This document shows, in pieces, positions 13,806-25,740 of a DNA stretch of 64,000 nt. The position numbers were made by a program, and so were the translations under genes. Positions within the stretch are counted from its first letter, which is position 1. Each line of letters opens with the position of its first letter. Below the pieces are notes generated by a model. The model was not told where the DNA came from, made no database searches, and saw only the letters and a list, made by a program, of their open reading frames with translations. This DNA comes from Glandiceps talaboti (taxonomy: Eukaryota; Hemichordata; Enteropneusta; Spengelidae), in the NCBI RefSeq assembly GCF_964340395.1, contig NC_135561.1:2524001-2588000 (forward strand). Direction: 5' to 3'.

Positions 13806-16671
13806 CCGACCCACTTCTACTTTTTGGGGTACATGTACTATATTAAAACTCTTAATTTCAAATTATTGTTGTTCAAAATTGGTGTCAATACCCATTGCCA
13901 TGTGTAATTCAAAGTACGTTTTGCAACTCATCTACGAATGCTTGACTCTAATTCAATACATTTTAATGGTGAAGGCTTTATTAGATAAACGAATTTAGAA
14001 AACCTTAGCTGCACCTGGGACATTTTTGTAATCAAATAACCAAAGATTTATTGACTAAATATTGATCAATTACTTATAAAAAAAGATATTGCATCTGTTA
14101 GTTAGTGGACATGTAGGTAGTGTGTGTGGCAAGTTGACGTTTTTAGCGAAAACTTAGCTTTGAATCTGTCACCATTTTAAATTGTACAGGTTGTAACTGG
14201 ATTGCCAGCTTTCGATGAGACAACCACAAGTGCACAACATATTCACTACAAATTTAAAATACCTAAGACATTATACGTTGATAATATCCATAATAAATAC
14301 AGAAACAGGTTGACATCGTGGTCGCTGTTATCGTTGCTGAGTTTTGGATGAGGATCTAAAAATCAATTTGGTTTGACTTATCTTGTATAAAGCTACAAAA
14401 AATACATTTACCCATAGGTGATGTAAAACTGTTCACGGTGTACGATGTTACGAGTAAGTTACTGCACCTAATACAATCTTTTTTCAAAAATCCGTTCCAG
14501 TCGCAGCTAGTGTTGCTTAAAAGGAAGGCACGCATGAGTTCTCCTAACAAGTATTGATTCTCTAATTTTATCGATCCAATTTTATAAGTTAAAAGAAATA
14601 TAATTTCGGATATATCCTTGAATTAAGAACTGAAATACGCGATTGTGAACCATACATACGTTTTGGGGGCAAGTATCCGTTGAAGATTGAAGGAAAACAA
14701 AATTATTGATTTGGTAAACCTAGTCAAACTAATTTACTTAAAATTGATAGCACTATCCATCCTATATGAAGCCTTCAAACTGAATTCGACTACAATCAGC
14801 AACGTTCCGTTTCGCTATTAAATGTACTCGGTAAAGGTTTTAAATGGCAGTGTATTTTTCTTTTTCCTGTTATTGTAAATGGCATCATGTTCACCACAAT
14901 CACTGTCAAGACCTTTGCAGGAAATCCCTAAGAGGACAGAATGTAATACAGATGGGCTTCTCTACAAGATTGAAACGTTGAATACGTTAATCAGGTGCTA
15001 TTTTCCAAAATCATATTGAAGTTGATAGCAATAATCAATACAAGTGCACTAATGGCAGAAATAAATCTGACTGGACTTTTCGTTTAAAAGTTTAATGGAA
15101 ACTAACAACTCAACATGGGTTTGTATAGGCTTTAAATTTGTTTGCATCAAAGTGCCGAAACTACGTCGGTTAAACGGAAATGAGGAAGCTATCAAAGCCC
15201 GCCTTAAGCGATATTCCACAAATGACGATGTCACGCTGAGGTATGTCTGGATTTACGAGGCAATGGTTAGCACTTAGCTCAAACAATTCTGCTTTCAGTA
15301 GTTTATCGCCAAGCATTAGTCAAACAACATATGCTTGGACTAAAGTATACCATCTTAAGTCGGAGTGTAAAACATGAAGTGTATGACAGTAAGCCATTTG
15401 TAATGTGTGCGCTTATTTCAAACACGACCGCCCTTTTTATTTCTCTTTCCCGTATTAAATCCAATTATAAACTACGTAACCGTATATTTATTGTTATCAT
15501 TGAAATGAAATGTTACATGGAATATGTGTAGATTTGTAATTAAGAGTTGATATATACAAGGCATATGTGTTGTAATGACATTTGAAAGTATCCATATAAC
15601 AACTTTTTGATTTTTTAAATATAAAAATTGACATTAAGAAGATTATAGACATCCATGTATTTACCAGCACATTACTTATGTAGATAATTATTTTACTGCA
15701 GACGTATATTTGATATGGTGATTAATGTAAATTGTGTGCTTGTAAAAAATTAAACGTGAAGTGAATCAGAAGGATGCTAATACTTTGAACTATAATTATA
15801 CAAAATCAGATTTTGATATTCGTCTCTCTCTTTTGCTATTAGAAGAATGGTAGCATCAAGCTATTACTGATTACGTTAGATTATGTAACATATGTACGTT
15901 CCGGTTCGTCGAAAAATCAATTTCTTCTCAATGTGTCCTAGGCATGATGGTAAACAATCTATATTTACCATAAAACTCCTTACAGCCAATCTAATTGAAA
16001 TTATAGTTTTTAAAAAAACATTAACATACACAGATCTTATCTACATTATATTTGAACATGTGTTGAACTAGGAACTTTCAAAGGTGACACTATATTTTCC
16101 TTCTCAATTCCATTTCCAATTTCAAAGACAATTAGGGCTGCGATTTGTGCGACTGGAATGTACTTTTAATGGATCAATATGCGTACTGGCTTGAGAACAC
16201 AAACACAATTGTAAAGTTGATTTTTGAGTTAATGGGTTAAAACATCATCATATTCCGTTGTTCTGTTGACTTAAGTGTTAATCAATTTCGCCTCATTCGT
16301 TAGAAGGGATTGTACATCAATTATGATGTGTTGTATTGTCAGGTTGATTGGCAGGTTGATAAATTAACATACTTCGAAGCCACTTTACGTATTCCTTTGG
16401 TGGAAGTTGCACTAAATGAAATACAATTGGCCATGTTTGTCATATTCACCATACTCCCTTAACAAACGACACAGGAATTGCAAGGATTGAAATGAAAGAA
16501 ATTAGTATTAAAGGTTTCACATGTACTGTATATAGAATTTACATAATACAACAACCCCATATATTGCCATCTATTCATCTCTACTTCGATTTTCTCGATA
16601 TTGGCTAGATTCTTCTACTACACTGAATAGGTGGATCCCTCTAACTTGAACAGGATGTTTTTGCCACAATG

Positions 16672-16675
<4 letters not shown>
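13806..16675. other. AT-rich stretch without a recognised gene
   Basis: Short ORFs on both strands around 15.05-15.28 kb lack motifs and splice signals. Nothing else recognised. Confidence 0.45.
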
Positions 16676-16677
<2 letters not shown>

Positions 16678-16710
<33 letters not shown>

Positions 16711-16901
16711 TTCCATTCTTCTTTCGCCAAGTAGAGTGCTCGATCACCTTGGAGAGCTATCATACATAAAAATGAAAGAAGACGAGTCTGATATTACATT
16801 GTGGAATTACACTACGGACCGTTTCACCTGACGGTCCTTCGGCTGAAACGGTCCGTAGTGTAATTCCACAATGTAATATCAGACTCGTCTTCTTTCATTT
16901 T

Positions 16902-16972
<71 letters not shown>
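16678..16972. mobile_element. PLE family 1 remnant collapsed into a palindrome
   Basis: (TA)n at 16678-16702, then the same 60-bp outer tail as at 3611-3672, then 62-bp arms 16765-16826 and 16844-16905 that are reverse complements around a 17-bp centre, then (TA)n to 16972. The centre is a damaged hammerhead core: CTGACGG instead of CTGACGA, and the upstream strand reads GTTTCAC so stem I cannot form. No coding part remains. Confidence 0.75.
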
Positions 16973-16976
<4 letters not shown>

Positions 16977-17043
16977 TTGGTAGTACTGGAACTCTTTCTT
17001 GGGTGTAACTCGGAGTTTCACGCATATTGCGATCATCAGACAC
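16973..17043 (-). mobile_element. Second-family hammerhead element, single copy
   Basis: About 70 bp match the left arm at 11877-11944 exactly, but here the sequence continues as CACTCTGAGG and not into a mirror copy, so this is a single minus-strand unit abutting the (TA)n tract of the family-1 remnant. Confidence 0.68.
17001..17043 (-). ncRNA. Hammerhead ribozyme, type I, second family (minus)
   Basis: On the minus strand: stem I GUGU (complement of 17040-17043), CTGATGA (complement of 17033-17039), CGC/GCG stem II, GAA, the ACU/AGU stem III with CCG loop, GUU cleavage triplet, then ACAC (complement of 17003-17006). Same core as 11951-11995, with an intact stem I. Confidence 0.76.
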
Positions 17044-17249
17044 TCTGAGGCCTACTCTCTGGGTGTGCTGTATATATAGAGTGTAGACAACAGAAATACC
17101 ATCACTATTGTCTGTGTCGGTGGGTAGGTGTTGTATGTGTGGAGGTGTTGGTTGTTATTGTGTGGGTTATTGGGTGCGGACAAGTAAGTGTTGGCGGGTT
17201 GTTACATGTTGGGCTTTGATGTTCCGTTAGTTAATATATTCCGTTAGTT

Positions 17250-17546
17250 AATTATATATATATATATAAATATATATATATACACATACATACATACATA
17301 CATACATACATACATACATACATACATACATACATGCATACTCACATACGTACGTACATACGTACGTACGTACATACATACATACATACATACATACATA
17401 CATACATACATACATACACACATACATACATACATACATACGTACGTACGTACGTACGTACGTACATACATACGTACATACATACATACATACATACATA
17501 CATACATACATACATACATACATAAGTATGTATGTATGTATATATG

Positions 17547-17580
<34 letters not shown>

Positions 17581-17625
17581 TGTATGTATGTATGTATGTA
17601 TGTATGTATGTACGTACGTACGTAG
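17250..17625. repeat. (TA)n, (CATA)n, (CGTA)n, then (TATG)n inverted microsatellite
   Basis: TA dinucleotides to about 17282, CATA tetramers with CGTA patches to about 17524, then a switch to TATG tetramers to about 17610 and CGTA to 17625. CATA and TATG are reverse complements, so the two halves could fold on each other. Confidence 0.95.
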
Positions 17626-19104
17626 TATAGTGAATTAAAAAGAGCACTCGACTTTGTAATATTTAAAAGCCTATTTCAACGACATGACACTTTAATGCTA
17701 AAATACGTTTACACACTTATATTTTGAAACATTATACATCCATTAATCTCGAGAGTTACTGCTCTTCTCAGACTAAACAATTATATCTGTGGAGAAATTT
17801 GAATTGTTTAAATTTCTTTAGAGATCTAGAACTTGTATGTTTACATATTCAACACGTATATGTGAATAAAACCTTAATAGCAAGTTAACGACTACGTTCT
17901 CCAGCAGGGTTGTGTAATGTGAATAAATCATTGTGATAAACATCGGCATACGTGGTACGCCTAGGACAGCCAACTATATTATTAATTTGGTACTGTTATG
18001 TATGGTAATACACATAGATTGAAACATATTCAATGCTAGTTAGCCAAATTATCTGTTGAAATCGGTGTATATTTATACTTATATACTGTTGAGCTCACTT
18101 GATCCCTGGATTTGTGTATCTCACCTTTGTCAGACGCACTGACTGCAATGCAAACACAGATAAAACTTGCACAGTACAGATGAGAACACACAGTAGCATG
18201 ATATGCACATTATATTATCCGCAGTATTCAGATTTATTGCATTCGTTCGTCTATAAGAAGAATATAGTAAAACGTGGGTTAGTGATAGTTAAATATTTGG
18301 TAATCGCAGTGGACATTTATTTTGAGACTTCTCAAAATGCTGAACGCAAAACGAGTCAGCCTTATGAGCTGGATTTTTCTTATAAAAAACCCCCTCATAT
18401 TCAACGAAAAAACTCGAGGAGTGTGTTAATTTTATATTTTAAATATAGATGCTAAAGAAATGGATATTCACATCACCTTATTAAGTATTCATCGCCCTTA
18501 TTATTATTCCGTTCGGCATGGATAGATTATTGTTAGCGTTGTGCAATATAATAAACGTATGTATTATTAATATTATACGGAGATAACAAATTACAAGGAC
18601 AGATATGTCAATGAGAAAAAAAAAGTTGGTTATTCTATTCACGGTTTTAATTTTGGCAGTTATATTATGATTTATATAAATGCTAGATTACAATTCTGTC
18701 TGGTTAGTAACTTCTTGTCACTTGGGGAAAATAAACACATGGTATTCAGCTGTCGGAAATCTCGCAAAGACTTAGTTACATTATGTATATATTAGTTTCT
18801 TTTTATAGCTGTACTTGACATAATTTACAATAATATTCCATTTTGCATTTAATCGACTCCTCTAGTAATGATAGCTAATTTGTTAGTGGTTATGTTTTAG
18901 TACAAAAGTAAATTATTCAAGAATATTTTTGCTTTATTCTTTATGGTAAAATAAATAATACTTGAGAATTCCCAAACTGCATTACTATTAACTTCGGATA
19001 CGACTAAAAATATTGTTTTGTTCAGCTAAATGGTTAATGGTTTTGTTACACAATCTATAAAGCATCTACATCTATCTTACCCTGGTCCCCAATTATACAG
19101 CTGG
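17626..19104. other. AT-rich stretch without a recognised gene
   Basis: An open frame of 118 codons at 18099-18455 has no recognisable domain, splice signal or biased composition and is probably chance. Confidence 0.4.
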
Positions 19105-19109
19105 GTTGT

Positions 19110-19250
19110 ATGGTGTTGCGTGGTGTATCTATAACTAAGGCACCAAATTTTGCGATTAAAAAACCTTCAACCTGCAGATTCAAATCCTCACACTCTGGCA
19201 ATTCGCCCATCATGACTCCACTATACGGGAAAGAAAGGAAGAGGATCTAA
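19110..19250 (+). mobile_element. Probable tRNA-derived SINE relic
   Basis: GTGGTGTATCTATAACTAAGG resembles a degenerate RNA polymerase III box A of a tRNA-type head, and AGATTCAAATCCTC about 50 bp downstream matches a box B (GGTTCAAATCC form). A CTGGCAATTCG segment follows, similar to GGCCAAGGCAATTC downstream of another tRNA-like head at 40990-41070. No tRNA fold or intact copy ends are seen. Confidence 0.45.
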
Positions 19251-22200
19251 GACGAGGCAACAATTGCATTTTTCCAGACAAAGCTTTTTTTGTTTTTTGT
19301 TATTTAACTTCCTGTGTTGTATGTTATCTCACTGGTACATACACAACATTAATTCACATTTTCCAATATAGTATATACTGTAGAAGTTTGACGCTCTGGT
19401 GCATTTAGTTATTATCACCCACAAACGCCTGTAAAAATTAGAAAACCTTTACAGAATTACGGGAATATGACTCAAATATGTTGGTATGGTCAAACTATGT
19501 CATCCCATATAATTAAAAGCTATTTTTAAACTAATGTAACTTTTCCTTTGTACTTGAGATATCTCCTTGACATATGTTATAATACTAAATTGACATATAT
19601 TGATGCGTTTTTTGTTATCATAAAAATATTGAAAAATAATCAAACTCATTTTGATCGATATGTGAATACAGGGATGATATGAGAAACTCGTTTTCCATAT
19701 GGATCGTTGAAAATCTCAATACTGGGAAAAGACGTTGACCTGTATTGCTAGATAACAGAGTTTACTCTTGGTGCTTATGTTACCCTAAAATAAACAGCAT
19801 CATTTTGAAATGTATGGCAATTTAATGAAATAAAACGATATCTTCATACATTAAGTTGAACGTATGGAATACATCATAAGAGTTGTATGTGCTGGCATAT
19901 TTGATGAGTTACAATATATTTCAAAACGTTATATTTGTATAACACTCTTGTTTTCTGTTAATATTAACTTACACCTGCAATTAATATAAAAATCCAGAAG
20001 GTAAAAATCATTGTATACCTGACACGTGATTGTCACAAATGTTTGGGAAATGTAGGAAACGTTTCAATTTTGCAAACATATTCGATTGCAATAGAAAGAA
20101 CAGTAAAATGTTATTCAGTTAATCTAATTTAATTCAAATTAATAATATCTATCTCATATTTTGAATAGTGTTGGGACTCAGCTCTTTGAAGGGTTAATCC
20201 GGAAACATTAATTGTTTTAACCTTCATGGACATTTTAACTTAATACATTGTTTAGCGGCGTACACAACTGTAATAATAATCAATAATGATGTAAGCTTTC
20301 TCGATTGTGAGGCAGCATGCATATTGAAATCAAATTAGCATAGTGATCATAATTCATACCTCGCTGTCATTTTATTATGCATGGCTAGTCAATGATTGAT
20401 AACTATATCAGAATGATTAATAAGTACATCACATACAGTGCAGTTTGTATTAGATTACCACATGGCATATGGTTCCAAGACAAAGTGACATAAGTTGTAA
20501 GGTCAGCTCCTTTATTATAATTTCCGTTGGCTTAAAAGACAATAAGTTTAATACATTTGGACGTTTATAACAGTAATGACAGGTCGTCTTTATACAACGT
20601 ACTTAGTGTGATTCACCAAATACCAGACGGAGTTCCACAAAACGAAGGTATGTATTCCCTAAAACATATCTAAATAGATAACTAGCTGGACCTAAGAACG
20701 TAAACATACTAGAAACTTGGAAATAAGTATCATTTAAATAAAAGTGTGTTGACATCTGTCTAGAATAGAGCATCTGTTTTTATACAAAAGGCTGAACTTG
20801 ATGGGGTTTCATTTGCAGAGTGAACTTTAGTCGATGTTTGTAAAATATTCTCGTCAATCAAACAATCTTAAAATAGGTATAGAATCTATGTTCACAATGA
20901 TTATTGTCTTATACACATGTTCTCTTCTACTTATGATTGGGATCAAAAGTCGATTTGAAAACTTGGGTATGGATAATTGTGCGTCAATGCTGAACATACA
21001 TATAGCGTAATGATATTGTCTATTTTATGGCATCGTAAACCTATCTGACGACATGTATAATTGTAACTCAGTATCGGAGAGAAGATGGCATATGTATATT
21101 GTTACACGTTTTGTAATAACAGGTAGTATAAAGAGAAAAGAAAATGAATTGAAAACTTTGAGATGACCCAAAATCTTATGACATGAAATTGTCTGAACCC
21201 GTCATCATGAATATGCTAAATACAACTCCCTTTCAGACATATCTGTATATTCTCTGAGTGAGTTGTAAAGTTAATTAGGGAGGTAGGTAGGTACATATAG
21301 GTATGTCTGTCCAGAACCAATGGAGGAGAGGATACCCAGCTAATGGTGAATAATGTAATTCGATGAGCAAAAAACCCTCATAAAACTATAAAAATATAAA
21401 AGTATCACCAGATGAATCAATGACAGTGTAATGTATAATGAAGTGTATTTTAATTAGCAAGGTAGCTGATATCTATATTCCCTGTAATTCAAGCTAATTG
21501 ATGTTTCACACCAACTATCACATTTAGATGTCAATTACTTGCAATATGTGGAGTTATGATTTAAAAGGTGTCCCCATATTTCACAACAAAAATGATTAAT
21601 TAATCTTTTAATACTCTAACGTTTTAGGCCGATAAATAGATGAACCATGAGCATAGCAGATGTTCCACTTAAAATGATAATGTCCAATTACATTTACTGT
21701 TAATTGTACAGGTTAAAATATCTGGATACAGCGCTATGTATTTTGTTGATTTCCCCATAAACAGAAATATATATATATCAATATTCCTTCGGGAGTAAAT
21801 AATGTTACAAAAAAGGAAAATAAAGTATTATATTAATTCGACACCACATATCTTTGCACAAACTCTCTGTAAAAAAGCAGAATATAACATTTCAGAGTAA
21901 CGGAACCTACTAGAATGAGATAAGAGGACATGTTTTGAATTTGAAAACAGTTTAACATATTTGTTTAACAGAAACAGATAAATGAGTTGACTTTAACATT
22001 TGATTTTAAAATTATCAAATTAATAAATTGCGAAATTTTATTCATCTAGTTATTAAATATACAAGTAAATGAATACACTAATGAATGATTTAATAACAAT
22101 ATCAAGGTAGAAAATATTTGAATAAATATAATTACAAATAAGCTTTGGGGATACTCGAGCGCCTATAAATTATGCCATGTTCGCATTCTATGGTTATGTG

Positions 22201-22911
22201 CAAGTACAGTTTAAAAATACACCATAAAAAGGGAAATTTTTCTATCGTTGATAAATGGTGATGAACGGTGAGTGGACATGTGAAAGATTGGACGAATGAG
22301 TAGACGGTGTAATAAAATCAATAACACATGCGTTCGGGCAATATCACAATTTAATTCCTTCCTTAGGACTGGCACTCTTTACCAACATTTTGATGAATTC
22401 ATGCTTTCGCCTTGGGCTTGGACATCACCTAATTTTTGGCTAAATTGTGAGAGAGTGCCAACCCATCGGGCAGGCACTGAATATTACCCTACCCTCGCTG
22501 GCATGTATTATTATTGAACTATCAAATGAGCTTATGGGAAATCTTTTCGAGCAAAGAATCTCCAAGGTTACTGAACAAATACAACAATGAGTCGGTGGCT
22601 GATGTCCTTTGATTTGATGCGATTAATACTTCACAATGAATACCAACTGACATGATGAACGAGATGCTATTCATAAGTGGTTACTTACATTAGAATTTGT
22701 AATTACTGATCACTTGATATCATAAGGGAACCATTCATCCAAGTACTTAAGGGAAATAATGTAATTTAGGCCACATTTTATCCACAACAATTTTATTACC
22801 ATCTACCGACAATCGGTCAAGTCTCTAACCACGAACCGCTTATTTTAATAGGTTAATGTCAAACCAGGATATGGCATTTTTTACAACATATGTTATTCTG
22901 AGCATTGTGTG
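19251..22911. other. AT-rich stretch without a recognised gene
   Basis: Nothing recognised apart from short homopolymer runs. A 73-codon frame at 22296-22517 lacks support. Confidence 0.45.
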
Positions 22912-23095
22912 TGCGTATGTATGTATGTATGTATGTATGTATGTATGTATGTATGTATGTATGTATGTATGTATGTCATGTATGTATGTATGTATGTATG
23001 TATGTATGTATGTATGTATGTATGTATGTATGTATGTATGTATGTATGCCATGTATGTATGTATGTATGTATGTATGTATGTATGTATGTATGTA

Positions 23096-23126
<31 letters not shown>

Positions 23127-23146
23127 ATGTATGTATGTATGTATGT

Positions 23147-23186
<40 letters not shown>

Positions 23187-23303
23187 ATGTGTGTGTGTAT
23201 GTGTGTGTGTGTATGTATGTATGTATGTATGTATGTATGTATGTATGTATGTATGTATGTATGCAATTGTGTGTGTATGTGTGTGTGCGCGTGCGTGCGT
23301 GCG
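22912..23303. repeat. (TATG)n/(GT)n compound microsatellite
   Basis: Tetramers interrupted twice by a C (TGTCATG, TGCCATG) and by GT patches, ending in GCGTGCGT. Confidence 0.97.
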
Positions 23304-23737
23304 TTAGCTTTTGTGCTTGAAAGTATGTCTGACTGAATTTCTAAGTATGGAAACGAGTCAATACAAAACTGTTAAAGTGAATTGCCATTTTGTGATTTAG
23401 TGATGTATGGTACGTTAAAGGTATTAACCTAAATCTTGTTAGTCAATGACAAGTAGTCTATTTGTATTAATTACTCTAAGTTACAATTACCATGGGGTGT
23501 AATGTAATTAAGCAATGTTCTCCCTTACCTTAAAATCAGCGAAGTCTTAAAATGTCAAATTAATTAACGTTGATTTATTGCATCAGATAGACTTAACCGC
23601 ATAATAGACCATTTAGGTTTTTAATGAAAGGCAATCGTTAATGAAATTCAAAAGATTTATAGACAAACATCTCTGAAAGGTGAATATGAATCCTTTAATT
23701 ATATGGTATGTTTGATCATGAATCAATGACGGAGTTT
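23304..23737. other. AT-rich stretch without a recognised gene
   Basis: Nothing recognised. Confidence 0.5.
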
Positions 23738-23799
23738 GTACTGTACTGTACTGTACTGTACTGTACTGTACTGTACTGTACTGTACTGTACTGTACTGT
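23738..23799. repeat. (ACTGT)n pentanucleotide microsatellite
   Basis: About twelve exact pentamers. Confidence 0.97.
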
Positions 23800-24594
23800 T
23801 GAAAGTAGGGAGGGTTGTAACATCCCCTGTAATGACAACAATCACTTCATAGTGCCACATCAATTAGAACCTGAGTGACTCTATCTACTGACATTTAATG
23901 TAACCACAATTAGATAAAATATACATTTAAGGCTTGGGCTATAGTCACTCAACCCATAGTACTAACGTAATACTAGTACTATGTCATGCATTTTTATGGG
24001 AAACACCAATATGGCAATAAAGTGTCTACGTTACAGGTAATTAGAGCGATAAAATGGGTAGCATATAATTAGAAAGTGCCCAAGTTGTACAGAGTACGTA
24101 TAAATATCCAATAAAACTAGTAAATTATAGCTTTTAGGCAATATCAGGTGTCTTTGATAATCACTTGGTGGAATGTTATGCTAACGTAAAGGAAATGACA
24201 TCCTATCAATACCAATATCGGAAAGTTGTCATGAACTTTTTAAGGTTAAATGTAAAGTTATATCCCTACTGAAATGCATACTAGTTATGTTACTAGTAGT
24301 ATGGTGTGTAAGAAGTTAATTGTCAAATTAAAAGCTAGCAATAAAGACCACAAAGCTATGTGAATATGTCGCAAAATTCATGTGATGTAGAAACACTATT
24401 CTATGAGTGATGTTCCATTTGGGAATGTACGATGCCGATGGCAATTATTGTGTTTTGTGTTGTTCTTAATTACCTGCTTCACTGTGGCTTTTCCTAAGGG
24501 TTATTGGATTTGTTAGCTATGAATTACCATGATTTGACTTATAGAAAGTACATGTTTTCAAGTTAAAACGAAGTAAATTTAATTTGAGTCAGCA
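23800..24594. other. AT-rich stretch without a recognised gene
   Basis: Nothing recognised; lies upstream of the candidate promoter at 24595. Confidence 0.5.
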
Positions 24595-24604
24595 GCGCAT
24601 GCGC
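24595..24604. promoter_or_regulatory. NRF1-type palindromic site GCGCATGCGC
   Basis: A perfect match to the core of the metazoan NRF1 site, in otherwise CpG-poor DNA, 79 bp upstream of the ATG of the candidate first exon at 24683. NRF1 sites typically sit close to transcription starts, so this supports a promoter here. Function is inferred from position and motif only. Confidence 0.45.
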
Positions 24605-24682
24605 CGTCAACACCGATTCAATGCTAGGTAGATTGCAACCAGCCAACAAGTGACTCCATACAGTACCGTCGCTGAAGTCTTG

Positions 24683-24764
24683 ATGAGAAATTACTTTAAA
24701 CATAGGTTTCTCTCTGTTCTTGTAATTATAATATTATCTAGCTTCAGCCCCGGCGTCTTGGGAG
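24683..24764 (+). CDS. Candidate first coding exon: signal peptide
   Basis: ATG 24683-24685 opens 27 codons plus one base, ending at a strong splice donor (G|GTAAGT, 24764/24765), so the intron would be phase 1. The peptide starts MRNYFKHR (basic n-region), has a hydrophobic core FLSVLVIIILSS and a small/neutral end SPGVLGG, a typical secretory signal. Upstream ATGs at 24605-24682 are not well placed; this one is closest to the hydrophobic core. An NRF1-like site lies 79 bp upstream. No downstream exon was identified, so the mature protein is unknown. The region around the donor aligns with diverged copies further downstream (28.6, 30.7 and 31.8 kb) in which the ATG, frame or donor is lost. 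Confidence 0.45.
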
Positions 24765-24895
24765 GTAAGTTGAAATGCTTTCTGAATGTGACACACTTTT
24801 TGATTAATAACCTAATATGTAAAATCGTTTACCTACAGCAGTAGAATTAATAAACAGCTCTTCACAAGGCAAGTGACAATAGTACCCATGACTGC

Positions 24896-24922
24896 GCCGT
24901 GTCTTACGCCGTAAGACACGGC
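24896..24922. repeat. 12-bp perfect hairpin
   Basis: GCCGTGTCTTAC (24896-24907) and GTAAGACACGGC (24911-24922) around GCC. It is followed by a short direct repeat GGCTAATCTT. Present only in this unit of the array. Confidence 0.85.
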
Positions 24923-25404
24923 TAATCTTGGCTAATCTTTGAGTATTTTAAAACTACAAATTGACGTAAAGAGACATCTATCCGATAATTTTTTATAAAG
25001 TGAAAAGTAGGGAGTTGACATACGACTTTAATATGCATTTGTATATATCGATAGATTAAGGAATCGCAAAGTCTACAATGTTTATAAACAAAAGATTCCC
25101 TCTTTGTTTGAAGTAGAGCTTCTCGTAGTCTCCGGCAAAACGATCACGTGAATTCTGACCAAACTAAAACCTATTTCTCTCACATGGTTATCAGCACGAA
25201 GTTCATGGTGATGTAGTTCTTGGTTGCTGTTTACGAGAGGGCTTTCTGTTTAATTTATGTATTTGATGTTGGTCACATTGTAGTGCTGTTTGTATTGCTA
25301 TTGCATTCATTGCTGCGACGCTGTTGTTATTAGTTGTACTTTCTGTACCACACGAAAGAATAGATATAGTGGTCCGTGACGCTATCAGTTAAGCCTAACG
25401 AAAA

Positions 25405-25740
25405 ATTGTTTGGTTCCGCCGATTACCCGACCCCACCTAATTGTTCACTGTCGACCCTAAACTGTGTTATGTATTCGAGAGAAAAACATAAAATCGCGAA
25501 AATTGAGAAGCCTCGCGAAAAAAAGTGGACGCGGAAGCTGACATCATCTTAAAAAGGCAATATAAAACTGTTCTCCCAAGCTGTAATGGCTGAACATCCG
25601 ATGGGAAGAAACCAGTAACACAGAGACCACATGGAAAACAAGAGAAAACATAACTACCTGAACTAGACACATACACATGGGAAACAAATCCAACAAAAAT
25701 TCTCCCCAAAACTCTACATACCCCAACCTAGTCTAACATT
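25405..25740 (-). repeat. Dispersed repeat, copy 1 (minus)
   Basis: Reverse complement aligns over its length with 62995-63312: both share TAGGT(T)GGGGT(A) near the start, GGTAGTTATGTTTTC, GTTATTGGTTTCTTCCCA-like sequence, TTACAG-TTGG/TAGAACAGTT, TCGCGAG, AGGGTCG(A/G)CAGTGAA, and end with AATTAGGTGGGGTCGGGTA then CGGAACCAAAC. Parallel hydrophobic frames in the two copies diverge by frameshift, so I do not regard this as coding. No terminal inverted repeats found. Confidence 0.7.

Noticed and set aside
18099-18455. 118-codon plus-strand ORF
   Set aside because: No domain, no promoter or splice context; consistent with chance.
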